IMG/VR virus record: IMGVR_UViG_3300009790_000004
Span: 1-64,000 of that record
Length of the DNA: 64,000 bases
Strand: one strand, 5' to 3'
Source: a virus
Made by a program: the position numbers and the translations under genes
In this document: one piece after another, positions 1-8,500 of the stretch
Layout of the letters: each line of letters starts with the position of its first letter
How positions within the stretch are numbered: position 1 is the stretch's first letter
Notes under the pieces: generated by a model
Databases searched by the model: none
The model's input: the letters and a program-made list of their open reading frames with translations, nothing else
Told to the model about the DNA's origin: nothing

Positions 1-555
1 ATATCAGGGACATTCAACTTTATGTTTGTCTTCCAAGCAGAGCACAACATTCTTATGCACCCCTTCCATATGGCAGGTGTAGCAGGTATGTTTGGTGGAG
101 CACTCTTTAGTGCTATGCATGGTTCACTCGTTACATCTTCTCTGATCAGGGAGACAACTGAGACAGAATCACAAAACTATGGTTATAAATTCGGACAAGA
201 AGAAGAGACTTACAACATCGTTGCTGCTCATGGATACTTCGGTAGATTAATCTTCCAGTATGCATCATTCAACAACTCTCGTTCACTCCACTTCTTCCTA
301 GCAACATTCCCTGTTGTTTGCATATGGTTAACCTCTATGGGTATCTGTACAATGGCATTCAACTTGAATGGATTCAACTTCAACCAGTCTATCGTAGATA
401 GTGGTGGTAAGATTGTTCCTACTTGGGCAGATGTTCTAAATAGAGCTAACCTTGGTATGGAAGTAATGCATGAGCGTAATGCTCACAACTTCCCACTAGA
501 CTTGGCTGCTGCTGAGACTACTGAGGTTGCACTCATTGCTCCTGCTGTAGGATGA
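1..555 (+). CDS. psbA: Photosystem II D1 protein, 3' part
   Basis: This is the C-terminal half (184 residues) of D1, the reaction-centre protein of photosystem II; the reading frame is open from base 1, so the gene starts upstream of the window. Visible landmarks are FQAEHNIL (the Glu189/His190 region), [10 protein letters not shown] (His198, chlorophyll ligand), [10 protein letters not shown] (His215), the SRSLHFF His272 iron ligand, and the tail [15 protein letters not shown] with the manganese-cluster ligands and the Ala344 processing site, followed by a normal extension. Cyanophages use psbA to replace fast-turning-over host D1 during infection. It is followed by a strong terminator. The reading frame is intact with no intron in this part. 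Confidence 0.98.
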   Translation: MSGTFNFMFVFQAEHNILMHPFHMAGVAGMFGGALFSAMHGSLVTSSLIRETTETESQNYGYKFGQEEETYNIVAAHGYFGRLIFQYASFNNSRSLHFFLATFPVVCIWLTSMGICTMAFNLNGFNFNQSIVDSGGKIVPTWADVLNRANLGMEVMHERNAHNFPLDLAAAETTEVALIAPAVG

Positions 556-617
556 AGTTAAAAAGACCATTGAAACACTGCAAATTATCCCAGATGCAAT
601 TCTTTTACTGGGATGAG

Positions 618-646
618 TTGCCTGAACAAGATGAGTCTGATATAAT
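618..646 (+). promoter_or_regulatory. Putative sigma-70 promoter overlapping the psbA terminator
   Basis: TTGCCT (618-623), a 17-base spacer and a perfect TATAAT (641-646) lie just before the terminator hairpin. Transcription would begin around 652, inside the hairpin, so RNAs starting here would lack half the stem and escape termination. It would serve the small genes from 674. The -35 match is only 4 of 6. Confidence 0.45.
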
Positions 647-648
647 AG

Positions 649-673
649 GGGGATCTTCGGATCCCCTTTTTTT
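649..673 (+). terminator. Rho-independent terminator after psbA
   Basis: A 7-bp stem (GGGGATC/GATCCCC) closed by a TTCG tetraloop is followed by seven T residues (667-673). It ends psbA transcription. Confidence 0.85.
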
Positions 674-796
674 ATGGCTACAAAAAAATACACAATCGAA
701 AAGAAGAATCCTCAACACAACCAAGAGTGGAGTTGGGAAGAAACTCCTGAATTAAGAAGAGCACTAGATAAATTACATAAGAGAGTAACTCTATGA
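674..796 (+). CDS. Small hypothetical protein (40 aa)
   Basis: This short ORF begins with ATG directly in the T-tract of the psbA terminator and encodes a charged peptide starting MATKKYTIEKKNP and ending LDKLHKRVTL. Its stop overlaps the next start as ATGA, which suggests translational coupling. No family is recognised. It contains no membrane segment and no cysteine. The chain of three ATGA-type overlaps through 1079 supports it being a real gene. Confidence 0.55.
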   Translation: MATKKYTIEKKNPQHNQEWSWEETPELRRALDKLHKRVTL

Positions 797-882
797 TTTT
801 ATACGCATTAGTGGCACTAGCTCTTGCTAGTACAGGAACAGCAGCAGTCTGTTTATATTATGATCCTAATTTTAATCCATGA
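793..882 (+). CDS. Small single-span membrane peptide (29 aa)
   Basis: The ORF overlaps the previous gene by ATGA and the next one also by ATGA. The product is almost entirely one hydrophobic segment (ILYALVALALASTG) with a short polar tail ending NFNP. Its size and one-helix build resemble small photosystem subunits, but I cannot match it to a named one. The position next to psbA makes a thylakoid role possible; this is inference only. Confidence 0.5.
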   Translation: MILYALVALALASTGTAAVCLYYDPNFNP

Positions 883-1079
883 AATCTATTTGGAGGACTT
901 GGAAGTATGCCTTGGGAAGTTTCTCGGATAATACAACTTCAAAGTATGATAATGCGGTATGCATTATTAGGAGTATTATTCTTCTTACTTATCTTGTCAC
1001 TAACTGTTTCATTACTGCTGGTGTTATAAGACACTGGAATCCTATTGATACACAGAAGATATTGATCAATGAACTATAA
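879..1079 (+). CDS. Conserved cyanophage hypothetical membrane protein (66 aa)
   Basis: This small protein has an N-terminal motif WRTWKYALGSFSD and a hydrophobic segment around residues 28-50 (CIIRSIILLTYLVTNCFI), ending in a polar tail. I recognise the WKYALGSFSD...ITAGVIRHW pattern as recurrent in cyanomyoviruses, usually unannotated. It starts within the stop of the 29-residue peptide and overlaps the purM start by 11 bases, so it forms a coupled chain from the psbA-proximal peptides into the purine operon. Function unknown; membrane location is likely. Confidence 0.75.
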   Translation: MKSIWRTWKYALGSFSDNTTSKYDNAVCIIRSIILLTYLVTNCFITAGVIRHWNPIDTQKILINEL

Positions 1080-1965
1080 AGATTCTGGTGTTGACATAGA
1101 AGCAGCTAATGCTTTTGCAAAGTCTATCCCCATTGCTAATCATGGCTTTGGTGGTATGTTCCCAGTACCATCTGGGTATGATGAACCTGTCTTAGTCTCT
1201 GGTGCTGATGGTGTAGGGACTAAGATAAACATAGCAAGGATTGCTGGTGACTATACTACTATTGGTATAGATCTAGTAGCAATGTGTGTTAATGATGTGA
1301 TCTGTAGCGGTGCTAAACCATTATACTTCTTAGATTATATTTCTACTCAGAAGATAGATGATAATGTTGCTGACATTATGGTTGGTGTTCTTAAGGGATG
1401 TGAGATAGCAGGTTGTGAACTCTTAGGTGGAGAGACTGCTGAACATTTCAGACAGAGAGAGTATGACCTTGCAGGATTTTGTACTGGTATTGTAGAGAAG
1501 GATTGTATAGTTGACGGTAAGAATATTAAACCAGGTGACAAAGTAATTGGTTTAGCAAGTAGTGGTCTTCATAGTAATGGATATACATTGATCAATGATA
1601 TGTTATGGAGACATAAGATATACTGGAAAGATACTCCTGAGTTGCTTACTCCCACCACAATATATGCTCCTATTATCCAAGAGTTGTTGGAAGAATATCC
1701 TATCCTTGGCATGGCACATATTACTGGTGGTGGTATACTTGAGAACCTATCAAGATGTTTACCAGAAGGATTAAAAGTACGGGTAGATTTTAATTCATGG
1801 CCACTGCCAGAGGTCTTTAGTAAGATAATGTGTGCTGGTGAAATAGTAGAAGAGGAAATGAAAAAAGTATTTAATCTTGGTATCGGGTTTTGTTTGGTAG
1901 TTCCACCTGACATTGATATACATACTACAATTCCTTCATGGACTATTGGAGAAGTTTATGAGTAA
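1069..1965 (+). CDS. purM: Phosphoribosylformylglycinamidine cyclo-ligase (AIR synthetase)
   Basis: PurM closes FGAM to AIR using ATP in de novo purine synthesis. The 298 residues contain the family signatures ADGVGTK (46-52), CVNDVICSGA (73-82), GGETAEH (120-126), SSGLHSNG (164-171) and HITGGGILEN in the second domain. It is about 45 residues shorter than typical bacterial PurM, with the loss at the C-terminus, which is usual for phage copies. It is followed by a small gene, purN and purC, all overlapping or abutting, so they are very probably one operon supplying nucleotides for phage DNA. The start overlaps the upstream gene by 11 bases. Confidence 0.95.
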   Translation: MNYKDSGVDIEAANAFAKSIPIANHGFGGMFPVPSGYDEPVLVSGADGVGTKINIARIAGDYTTIGIDLVAMCVNDVICSGAKPLYFLDYISTQKIDDNVADIMVGVLKGCEIAGCELLGGETAEHFRQREYDLAGFCTGIVEKDCIVDGKNIKPGDKVIGLASSGLHSNGYTLINDMLWRHKIYWKDTPELLTPTTIYAPIIQELLEEYPILGMAHITGGGILENLSRCLPEGLKVRVDFNSWPLPEVFSKIMCAGEIVEEEMKKVFNLGIGFCLVVPPDIDIHTTIPSWTIGEVYE

Positions 1966-2251
1966 GATAGACACTCAAGGGATGGGAGGACCAGTTGATC
2001 CTAACTATATCCCTGATGGTAAACCACAGGAACATAAACCTGCTATTATCACACCGAGGAGGTTATTTACTCCTGAGATGGTTAAGGAATTAAAGATATT
2101 AATTAATGAAGTACTTGATGAGAGAGAATATAAAAAACAAATGGCAGGAGCATATGATAATGTTAAATCACTACCTGTATCTTACTTCGACACCGAACAT
2201 TTTAAACACTATGTCGGTGAAGATGAACCACTTTATGAGGCATGGCAATGA
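1958..2251 (+). CDS. Conserved hypothetical protein between purM and purN (97 aa)
   Basis: The frame is open from 1913, but ATG 1958 (MSKIDTQGMGGP) is preferred because it overlaps the purM stop by only 8 bases. The protein is soluble and charged, with a central helical, Glu/Lys-rich stretch (PEMVKELKILINEVLDERE). No catalytic motif is seen. Its stop is TGA inside ATGA of purN, so translation is coupled. No function can be assigned beyond its place in the purine operon. Confidence 0.7.
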   Translation: MSKIDTQGMGGPVDPNYIPDGKPQEHKPAIITPRRLFTPEMVKELKILINEVLDEREYKKQMAGAYDNVKSLPVSYFDTEHFKHYVGEDEPLYEAWQ

Positions 2252-2763
2252 GACTAGGAATAATGTGCTCTGGAGAGGGTACTAATTTCGAGAACATAGT
2301 TCACTCATGTCCTAAGCATGATGTTGTACTTATGGTATACAACAAAAAGAAATGTAAGGCAAGAAAGAGAGCAGATAGATTGGACATTCCTTCATGCTAT
2401 AGTAAGGATGAGGATGAGATCATTGCATTGTTCCATGCGTACAATGTGGATATGATTGTCATGGCAGGATGGATGAAGATAGTTACTAAGAAATTTACTG
2501 ATGAATTTGCTGGTAGGATTATCAATCTTCATCCATCTTTGCTACCTAAGTACAAGGGACTCCATGCTATAGAGCAAGCAATCAAAGCAGGTGAAGAGAC
2601 TACAGGATGCACTGTTCATTTTGTTAATGAGCACTTAGATTCAGGTGCTATAATAAAACAACAGACAGTACCTATTTTACCTGGTGATAATGTTGAGTCA
2701 GTTACTAGAGCAGTACAACAATGTGAACATCAACTCTTACCAATAGTACTTAACGCATTCTAA
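2248..2763 (+). CDS. purN: Phosphoribosylglycinamide formyltransferase
   Basis: PurN transfers the formyl group from 10-formyl-THF to GAR. Catalytic residues are visible in NLHPSLLP (Asn93, His95) and in the HLDSGAII motif (Asp131), with the usual KGLHAIEQAI folate-side segment between. The length of 171 residues is slightly below bacterial PurN (about 190-210). ATG 2248 is chosen over ATG 2242 because GAGG at 2236-2239 has a normal spacing to it and it makes an ATGA overlap with the upstream stop. The end abuts purC. Confidence 0.93.
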   Translation: MRLGIMCSGEGTNFENIVHSCPKHDVVLMVYNKKKCKARKRADRLDIPSCYSKDEDEIIALFHAYNVDMIVMAGWMKIVTKKFTDEFAGRIINLHPSLLPKYKGLHAIEQAIKAGEETTGCTVHFVNEHLDSGAIIKQQTVPILPGDNVESVTRAVQQCEHQLLPIVLNAF

Positions 2764-3452
2764 TGGAAATTATAAGCACAGGAAAAGTAAAGACAGTGTT
2801 CTCTACTGATAATGATGATGAAATTCTCATAAGATATGAGGATAGAGTTACTGCTGGTAATGGTAAGAAAGTATCTTGTCCTGATGAGAAGGGTTCTGTT
2901 TGCTGTCAGATATCTGAATGGTTCTTTAAATATTTTCAAGATAAAGTTCAGACTCATTATATTAGTTGTCCATCTCCTAATGAGATGGTCTGTAAGAAAT
3001 TAAATATTATTCCTGTAGAGGTTATCTGTAGGAATATAGCAGCAGGATCTATAGTAAGAGATACTCCTATCAATAAAGGAATGGTGTTTGATCCACCACT
3101 TGTTGAGTTTAATCTTAAGGATGATGACTTAGATGATCCATTGCTTACTGATGATAGAGTTAGATTGATGGGTTTTGATCCTCATACATTCAGGAGGAGA
3201 GCAACAGAAATGAACTGGCATTTTAAACAGATCTTTGGTAGAATGGGTATCGACATCGTAGATTTTAAGTTAGAATATGGACACGATAGTAATGGCCATC
3301 TATACTTGGCTGATGAGATATCACCTGACAACATGCGACTCTGGAAAAAAGGGACAACAGAAAGTCTTGATAAGGACTTGTTCAGAAACGACAAAGGTGA
3401 TATAGTAGAGGCATACAAATATATACTACAGCAACTACTAGAGGTTTCTTGA
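2763..3452 (+). CDS. purC: SAICAR synthetase
   Basis: PurC joins aspartate to CAIR in purine synthesis. Family features are the N-terminal GKVKTVF nucleotide-binding strand, IPVEVICRNIAAGS around residues 80-93, and the C-terminal LADEISPDNMRLW motif. The length of 229 residues is normal for the short bacterial type. It starts on the last base of the purN stop, completing the purM-purN-purC operon. Confidence 0.95.
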   Translation: MEIISTGKVKTVFSTDNDDEILIRYEDRVTAGNGKKVSCPDEKGSVCCQISEWFFKYFQDKVQTHYISCPSPNEMVCKKLNIIPVEVICRNIAAGSIVRDTPINKGMVFDPPLVEFNLKDDDLDDPLLTDDRVRLMGFDPHTFRRRATEMNWHFKQIFGRMGIDIVDFKLEYGHDSNGHLYLADEISPDNMRLWKKGTTESLDKDLFRNDKGDIVEAYKYILQQLLEVS

Positions 3453-3453
3453 C

Positions 3454-3642
3454 ATGCATGGTAATTTAGAACCAGAAGAAAATGTATTCAAGCAGCATGT
3501 CAATGATCTATGGGAAGACATGGATCGTCTCAATGCTTTGTATGAAGAAATGATGTGGCCCAATGATGATGTGTTGGAATTTATTCCTGACCATACCAAC
3601 GATAGAATTATCATACAGAATAGATCTAGAAAGGGTTTATGA
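3454..3642 (+). CDS. Small acidic hypothetical protein (62 aa)
   Basis: The ORF starts two bases after purC and overlaps the next gene by ATGA. The product is acidic and helical (VNDLWEDMDRLNALYEEMMW), with no recognised domain. Tight packing in the purine operon argues that it is expressed. No function is proposed. Confidence 0.65.
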   Translation: MHGNLEPEENVFKQHVNDLWEDMDRLNALYEEMMWPNDDVLEFIPDHTNDRIIIQNRSRKGL

Positions 3643-4208
3643 TAGAGACTCATAATATATTCCCTACTATTGTTGCTAGGTCTGATGATCCACAATTTAA
3701 TATCCAAGATGATTTAGTCAACTGGATGGTAAATTATGCTAAGACTTATCCAACAAATAGTAGGAGTAATATAGATGGGTATCAGAGTCCTGATAATTTC
3801 TGGGAGATGGATGCCTTTGCACCATTCCTAAACTACATGAGTCCTAGAATCTTAGAATTGGTAGAGGAGTTTCGCAACCATGATGAAGCATCCTTTGAAT
3901 TTGAACCAAGGTTATCTAACATGTGGTTCAATATAAACTATAAACATTGTTATAATGTAAGTCACACTCATCCTGGTTGTGTATTTGCTGGAGTATTATG
4001 GGTCAAATGTCCAGAGAACTCAGGAGAATTAATCTTTCGTCATCCTGAAGAGCATAATATTGCTCCTATACAACACTCTAATTATAATATAGAACCTGAA
4101 GATGGTGGAATGTATTTGTTCCCTGGTTCTTTATATCATTATGTTAGTATGAATTATTCTGATGAACCTAGGTTTTCAATTGCTTTCAATCTATACGAAC
4201 CGACATGA
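3639..4208 (+). CDS. 2OG-Fe(II) oxygenase-like protein (TIGR02466-type)
   Basis: The 189 residues show the pattern of the putative 2OG-Fe(II) oxygenase family common in cyanophages: a HTHPGC segment, then a GVLWVKCPENSGELIF strand pair, FPGSLYH and the C-terminal PRFSIAFNLY, where the Arg would bind 2-oxoglutarate. The substrate is unknown. It overlaps the next gene, another oxygenase-like protein, by ATGA. It is one of at least seven such genes in the window. Confidence 0.8.
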   Translation: MIETHNIFPTIVARSDDPQFNIQDDLVNWMVNYAKTYPTNSRSNIDGYQSPDNFWEMDAFAPFLNYMSPRILELVEEFRNHDEASFEFEPRLSNMWFNINYKHCYNVSHTHPGCVFAGVLWVKCPENSGELIFRHPEEHNIAPIQHSNYNIEPEDGGMYLFPGSLYHYVSMNYSDEPRFSIAFNLYEPT

Positions 4209-4690
4209 AAATTACCGACGACACTCTTGATAAAGAATATTTTTCTATGCTACAAGGAGTTGTGATGGGTCACAACTTTCCGTGGGAGTATCAAGCAAGA
4301 GTAGCAAACCCTTGGGAGAATAACAACGAGCATTTTTATTTTGTTCATAGACTCTATGAAAGATTTTCACCAATCAGTTCCTTCATGGAACCGTTGGATG
4401 ATTATCTAGTCAAAGTTTTAAATGTTAAGTCTGTAATCAGAGCAAGAGTTTTATTGTATCCTAATCAAGGAAAGTTTATTGAGCATGATCCTCATGTAGA
4501 TTTTGATTATAGTCATAATGCAGCACTATTATATTTTAATGACAACGATGGATATACTAAGATGGAAGATGGAACTAAGGTTGAAAGTGTTGCTAATAGA
4601 AATGTAATTTTTGATGGATCTACATCTCATAATAGTACTAATTGTACCACGGAAAAAGCACGGTTTGTTTTGGCGGTGAACTACTTCTGA
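4205..4690 (+). CDS. 2OG-Fe(II) oxygenase-like protein
   Basis: A likely iron triad is visible as HVD (His97, Asp99) and His142 in TSHNST, with Arg153 (KARFVLAVNY) as the 2-oxoglutarate ligand. The jelly-roll core YFNDNDGYTKMEDGTKV followed by VANRNVIFDG is nearly identical in layout to the gene at 46075-46581, so the two are paralogues or near relatives. It forms a pair with the upstream oxygenase. The substrate is unknown; proteins or fibres are possible because tail genes follow. Confidence 0.8.
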   Translation: MKITDDTLDKEYFSMLQGVVMGHNFPWEYQARVANPWENNNEHFYFVHRLYERFSPISSFMEPLDDYLVKVLNVKSVIRARVLLYPNQGKFIEHDPHVDFDYSHNAALLYFNDNDGYTKMEDGTKVESVANRNVIFDGSTSHNSTNCTTEKARFVLAVNYF

Positions 4691-4696
4691 TAAATA
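4689..4696 (+). promoter_or_regulatory. Late promoter (GATAAATA)
   Basis: This is a match to the T4-like late -10 box, overlapping the TGA stop of the upstream oxygenase. It lies 29 bases before the structural gene at 4725. Confidence 0.7.
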
Positions 4697-4724
4697 ACTA
4701 GAAGCAATACATAAAAATCTTGTA

Positions 4725-5195
4725 ATGCCTACTCGCATTAAACCAAAACGAAGTATAACGCAAGGTCAGATACCTGGTCTTGCTGATCTCGAAGATGGAG
4801 AAATGGCTATTAATATTGTAGACCAAAAGATCTACATTAGAAGTGGCAATTCAGTTGAAACGGTAGCACAGGCAGCTACTGGTGCTACTCCTGTCTTCAC
4901 ACAACTAGTGGGTCCGACGACTACCCAGTTGGTTGTTAATAAAAGATACTTAGCTTTAACTGATGGTGGTGTGATTAATGCCACTATGCCAACCGTTAAC
5001 TTGTCAGCTGGTGACAGCATTGAGATAGCAGACGGTGGCCAAAGTTGGAATATAAATAATGTTACACTGACTTCGGCAAGCCATCAATTTAAAGATGCGA
5101 TTGGAAACATTGATGATGGTCCTGTAAACTTAGATGTTTCGGGCGTTACTGTTATGTTCTTGTGGACTGGTAGTATTTGGAGAATAGTTAGCTAA
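4725..5195 (+). CDS. Small virion/fibre-type structural protein (156 aa)
   Basis: The N-terminus (RIKPKRSITQGQIPGLADL, then EDGEMAINIVDQKIYIRSG) matches the short attachment motif found at the start of many phage fibre proteins, in which a trimeric fibre piece begins with LxDGEMAINxxDxKIY. The rest is beta-rich (hydroxylated and small residues) and ends SIWRIVS. A late promoter precedes it and fibre genes follow. It is probably a virion component; its exact place is unknown. Confidence 0.7.
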   Translation: MPTRIKPKRSITQGQIPGLADLEDGEMAINIVDQKIYIRSGNSVETVAQAATGATPVFTQLVGPTTTQLVVNKRYLALTDGGVINATMPTVNLSAGDSIEIADGGQSWNINNVTLTSASHQFKDAIGNIDDGPVNLDVSGVTVMFLWTGSIWRIVS

Positions 5196-5546
5196 ATGGC
5201 ACTAACCTTAAGCAACGCACACTTTCAACCTCAAGATTCTACAGGGCATTTTGTTTATGCTTTGCGTAGAGATGCCGATGATATGCTTTGGTTTACCAAA
5301 GTGAGCACCGCTTCAACTACTGAGACTTTTGAACCTTTCCGATTGGATGGAACACAAGTTGAAGAGTTTGGAGATTATGAGGATTATGTTGAGGAAGTTA
5401 CTGAACAAAAGGCGACTGCCAATAATCCGCAAGATAAATATCAACAGATACGATTTGATCGTCGTAATTTAAATTATTTCCTAGATTCTGATGGATACTT
5501 AGTCCTTCAAGTCAATGGAACCCATTCATACCCTGGACCTGTTTAA
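5196..5546 (+). CDS. Conserved hypothetical virion-associated protein (116 aa)
   Basis: It starts on the base after the upstream stop. It has a beta-type N-terminus (HFVYALRRDADDMLWFTKV), an acidic centre (EEFGDYEDYVEEVTEQ) and the ending VNGTHSYPGPV. Its position between a small fibre-type protein and the giant fibre suggests a structural or connector role. I recognise no domain. Confidence 0.65.
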   Translation: MALTLSNAHFQPQDSTGHFVYALRRDADDMLWFTKVSTASTTETFEPFRLDGTQVEEFGDYEDYVEEVTEQKATANNPQDKYQQIRFDRRNLNYFLDSDGYLVLQVNGTHSYPGPV

Positions 5547-5559
5547 CGAGTAACTAACA

Positions 5560-8500
5560 ATGGCAGAATTTAGACTTGGCAGACTGAAGTTCAACTGGCG
5601 TGGAGCTTGGGCAGCGTCTACAGCATATGTAATAGATGACATCGTAAAGTACGGTGCTAGTTCATATGTGTGTACGACTAACCATACCTCCGATGCTAGT
5701 GCTACAGGCTTCCCTAACGACTCAGCAAAATGGAGTCTGCACCTTACAGGTCAGAACTTTGCTGGAGATCTAACGGTTAGTACTGGATATGTTGTCCAGG
5801 ATATCGTTAAAGAAGGTGGTAACCTATACATTTGTACAGCACAGAATACTTCAACGGGTATTCAAAGTAACTGGTACAGTAATGACTTCCCACAGTATTG
5901 GGATCTATACTCCGAGGGTGTAAACTTTAGGGGTGCTTTTGCTACTGATACTTACTATGGTATCAATGATGTAGTTGAATATGGTCCTCAACTATACCGT
6001 GTTACATCCCCATTCCAATCACCATCCGACCAGACTGCCACTGGTGTATCAACATCTCCACATGATATTGCAGGTGTTGGATCAGACGGATTCTACCCTC
6101 CTGCATCAAACTTTGCTTCATTCTCTAATGGAGTAACTGCTTTAGGAGAGTATGATTCTACTACAAGATATCAAAGAGGAGACCTCGTAGAATTTGGAGG
6201 TTCTGCTTATGTTGCTATAGGAACTAACCCTAAGGGTGATCAGCCAAACCAAAACCCAACTTTATGGTCTAACTTAGTTCAGGGTATTGGTACTGGATCA
6301 GGTGCTACTTATGATAAGACGGCACAGTATGCTAAGGGTCAGATTGTAACCTATGGTGGTAATACATATATTTCCGACCAATTATTAATTGATAACGATA
6401 AGCCTCCTATTGGTGCTGCTGTTACTAGTAGTGATGTTGGTGTTAATGGATGGTCTCTACTTGTTAGAGGACAGAATTGGAGAGGTACTTGGAGTAACTC
6501 TAATTACTACGAACTAGGTGACCTAGTTGAGTACTCAAGTTCTGCATATGTTTCTGTTGGTTCTTCTAACTTAAATGTACAGCCTGGTACTGCTGTTACC
6601 ATGTGGCAAGCATTTGCTATAGGTGATAGTGCAGCACTCTTAACAACCAAGGGTGACATTCTAACCAGAGATGGTACTGGTCCAACAAGACAGGGTATTG
6701 GTACTCAAGGTACTTACTTAAGGGTCTCCAGTACTGATGAGGTTGAATGGCAGTTTGCTGGACAAAGAACAAAAATATATTTCATTGACGCACAGCAAGG
6801 AGCTAATGCTAACAGTGGTTTAACTCCTGACGATGCATGGCAGAACATTTCTTATGCATCTACAGCAGCACAGAAAGTATCCAACATTACTAATGTTGTT
6901 TACGATAATACTTCTGGTATTGCAACGATTACTGCTGCTAACCACGGTCTCTTTGCAAGAGGGGACATTAGACTTGCTGGTATATCATTCACTTGTGCTC
7001 CTCAATATGCTGGTGTATCTACTCACATATTCCCAGATGGAACACAGGGATTCTACTTTAAAGTTGACAGTGTAACTGACTCTAATACTTTCGTAACCAA
7101 TGTTAGTATCTCAACTATCGCACACACTTATGTAAGTGGTGGTACTGTTACTGACTCTTCACCTGTTATTATTAAACTATCTGCTGGTGTATTCTCTGAA
7201 GAGCTACCAATTACTCTACCTAAGAACTTCTCCATTGCTGGTGATGTTCTAAGAGGTTCAACAGTTCAACCTGCTCCAGGTATATCAACTGAGGGTGTTG
7301 TTCCTAACGCTCGTCAGACCATGTTCTATGTGTCTGACTCTACTACAATTCAGGCGATCACAATGCGTGGTTTGCAGGGATTTGATTATGATGCTAACGA
7401 TCCTTACGAGACAGATAAGTGGCAGGTTAAGACTGGTGTTGGTTCTACTGCTTGTGGTGTATACTTCAGATTAAACCCATCCGATCCTATCCTATTCCGT
7501 TCACCATATATCAAGGACTGTACTGCATTCTCTGATGTTTGTCTTGATGGTACAGGACATGGTGGTGCAATTGGTGTCTTTATTGAGGGTGGTGTCCACA
7601 ACTTAGCTCCTGAAGGGGCAGGTGGTAAATCGATGGTGTTCGATGCCTTCACGAATATTCATTCGGGAGGTGTAGGATTCTTCCTAGAAGATGATGCTCT
7701 CGCTGAGATTGTATCTTCCTTCACATACTATTGTGCATTCGGATATGTATCTGATGATGGATCAGAGATTAGATCTCTATCAGGTAACAACTCTTACGGT
7801 ACTTACGGTGCTCTTGCTGTTGGATTCTCTACTCTAGAGACTCCTAGGTATGGTCGCATGTATGGTGATAAGATGACAACTGTTGTTGGTACTTACGCTG
7901 GAACTCTTGCTGTTGGTGCAACAATTCGTGGTACTGTTTCTGGTTGCCGTGCTGAACTAACTAATGATCAGTCTGCTTCGGACGCAATCTACTTCAGGTA
8001 TTTCGCTGGATTTGGTAACACATTTACCGATGCAGCTGACTATAACCCTGCCGTTGGTATTGGTACTAGCGTCTTCACTCCTGGTGAGTACTGTGAGGTT
8101 GACTCTGTTGGTGCTGGTGCTACTGGATACTTTAGACTTGGTACTGGTGCTAATGCAGCAAATGGTCAGGCAGATATCCTCTTTGAGGTTGCTGGACTCT
8201 CGACGACACCGATTGTTGGTGACGCATTAGGATTCACTACTGTTGGTATGGGATTCTCGGATACTAATACTTACATCTTGAGAGCTATAACAAATTATGC
8301 TGAAGGTACTAACTATACTCCAACTGCGGGTTCTTATAACCCATCAACAGGTATAGTACAGTTGACAGCTAATGCTCACGGCATGATGGTCGGAGATGAG
8401 ATTCAACTTACACCTAATTCATTGACATTCACTTGTGCTGAAGATGGTGGTAGTGCTCAGAAGACTTATCCTCGTACTACTGACCCACTCTATAAGACTT

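Noticed and set aside
552-755. A 67-codon ORF overlapping the psbA stop
   Set aside because: It runs through the terminator hairpin and conflicts with the better-supported ORF at 674; the product has no recognisable features.
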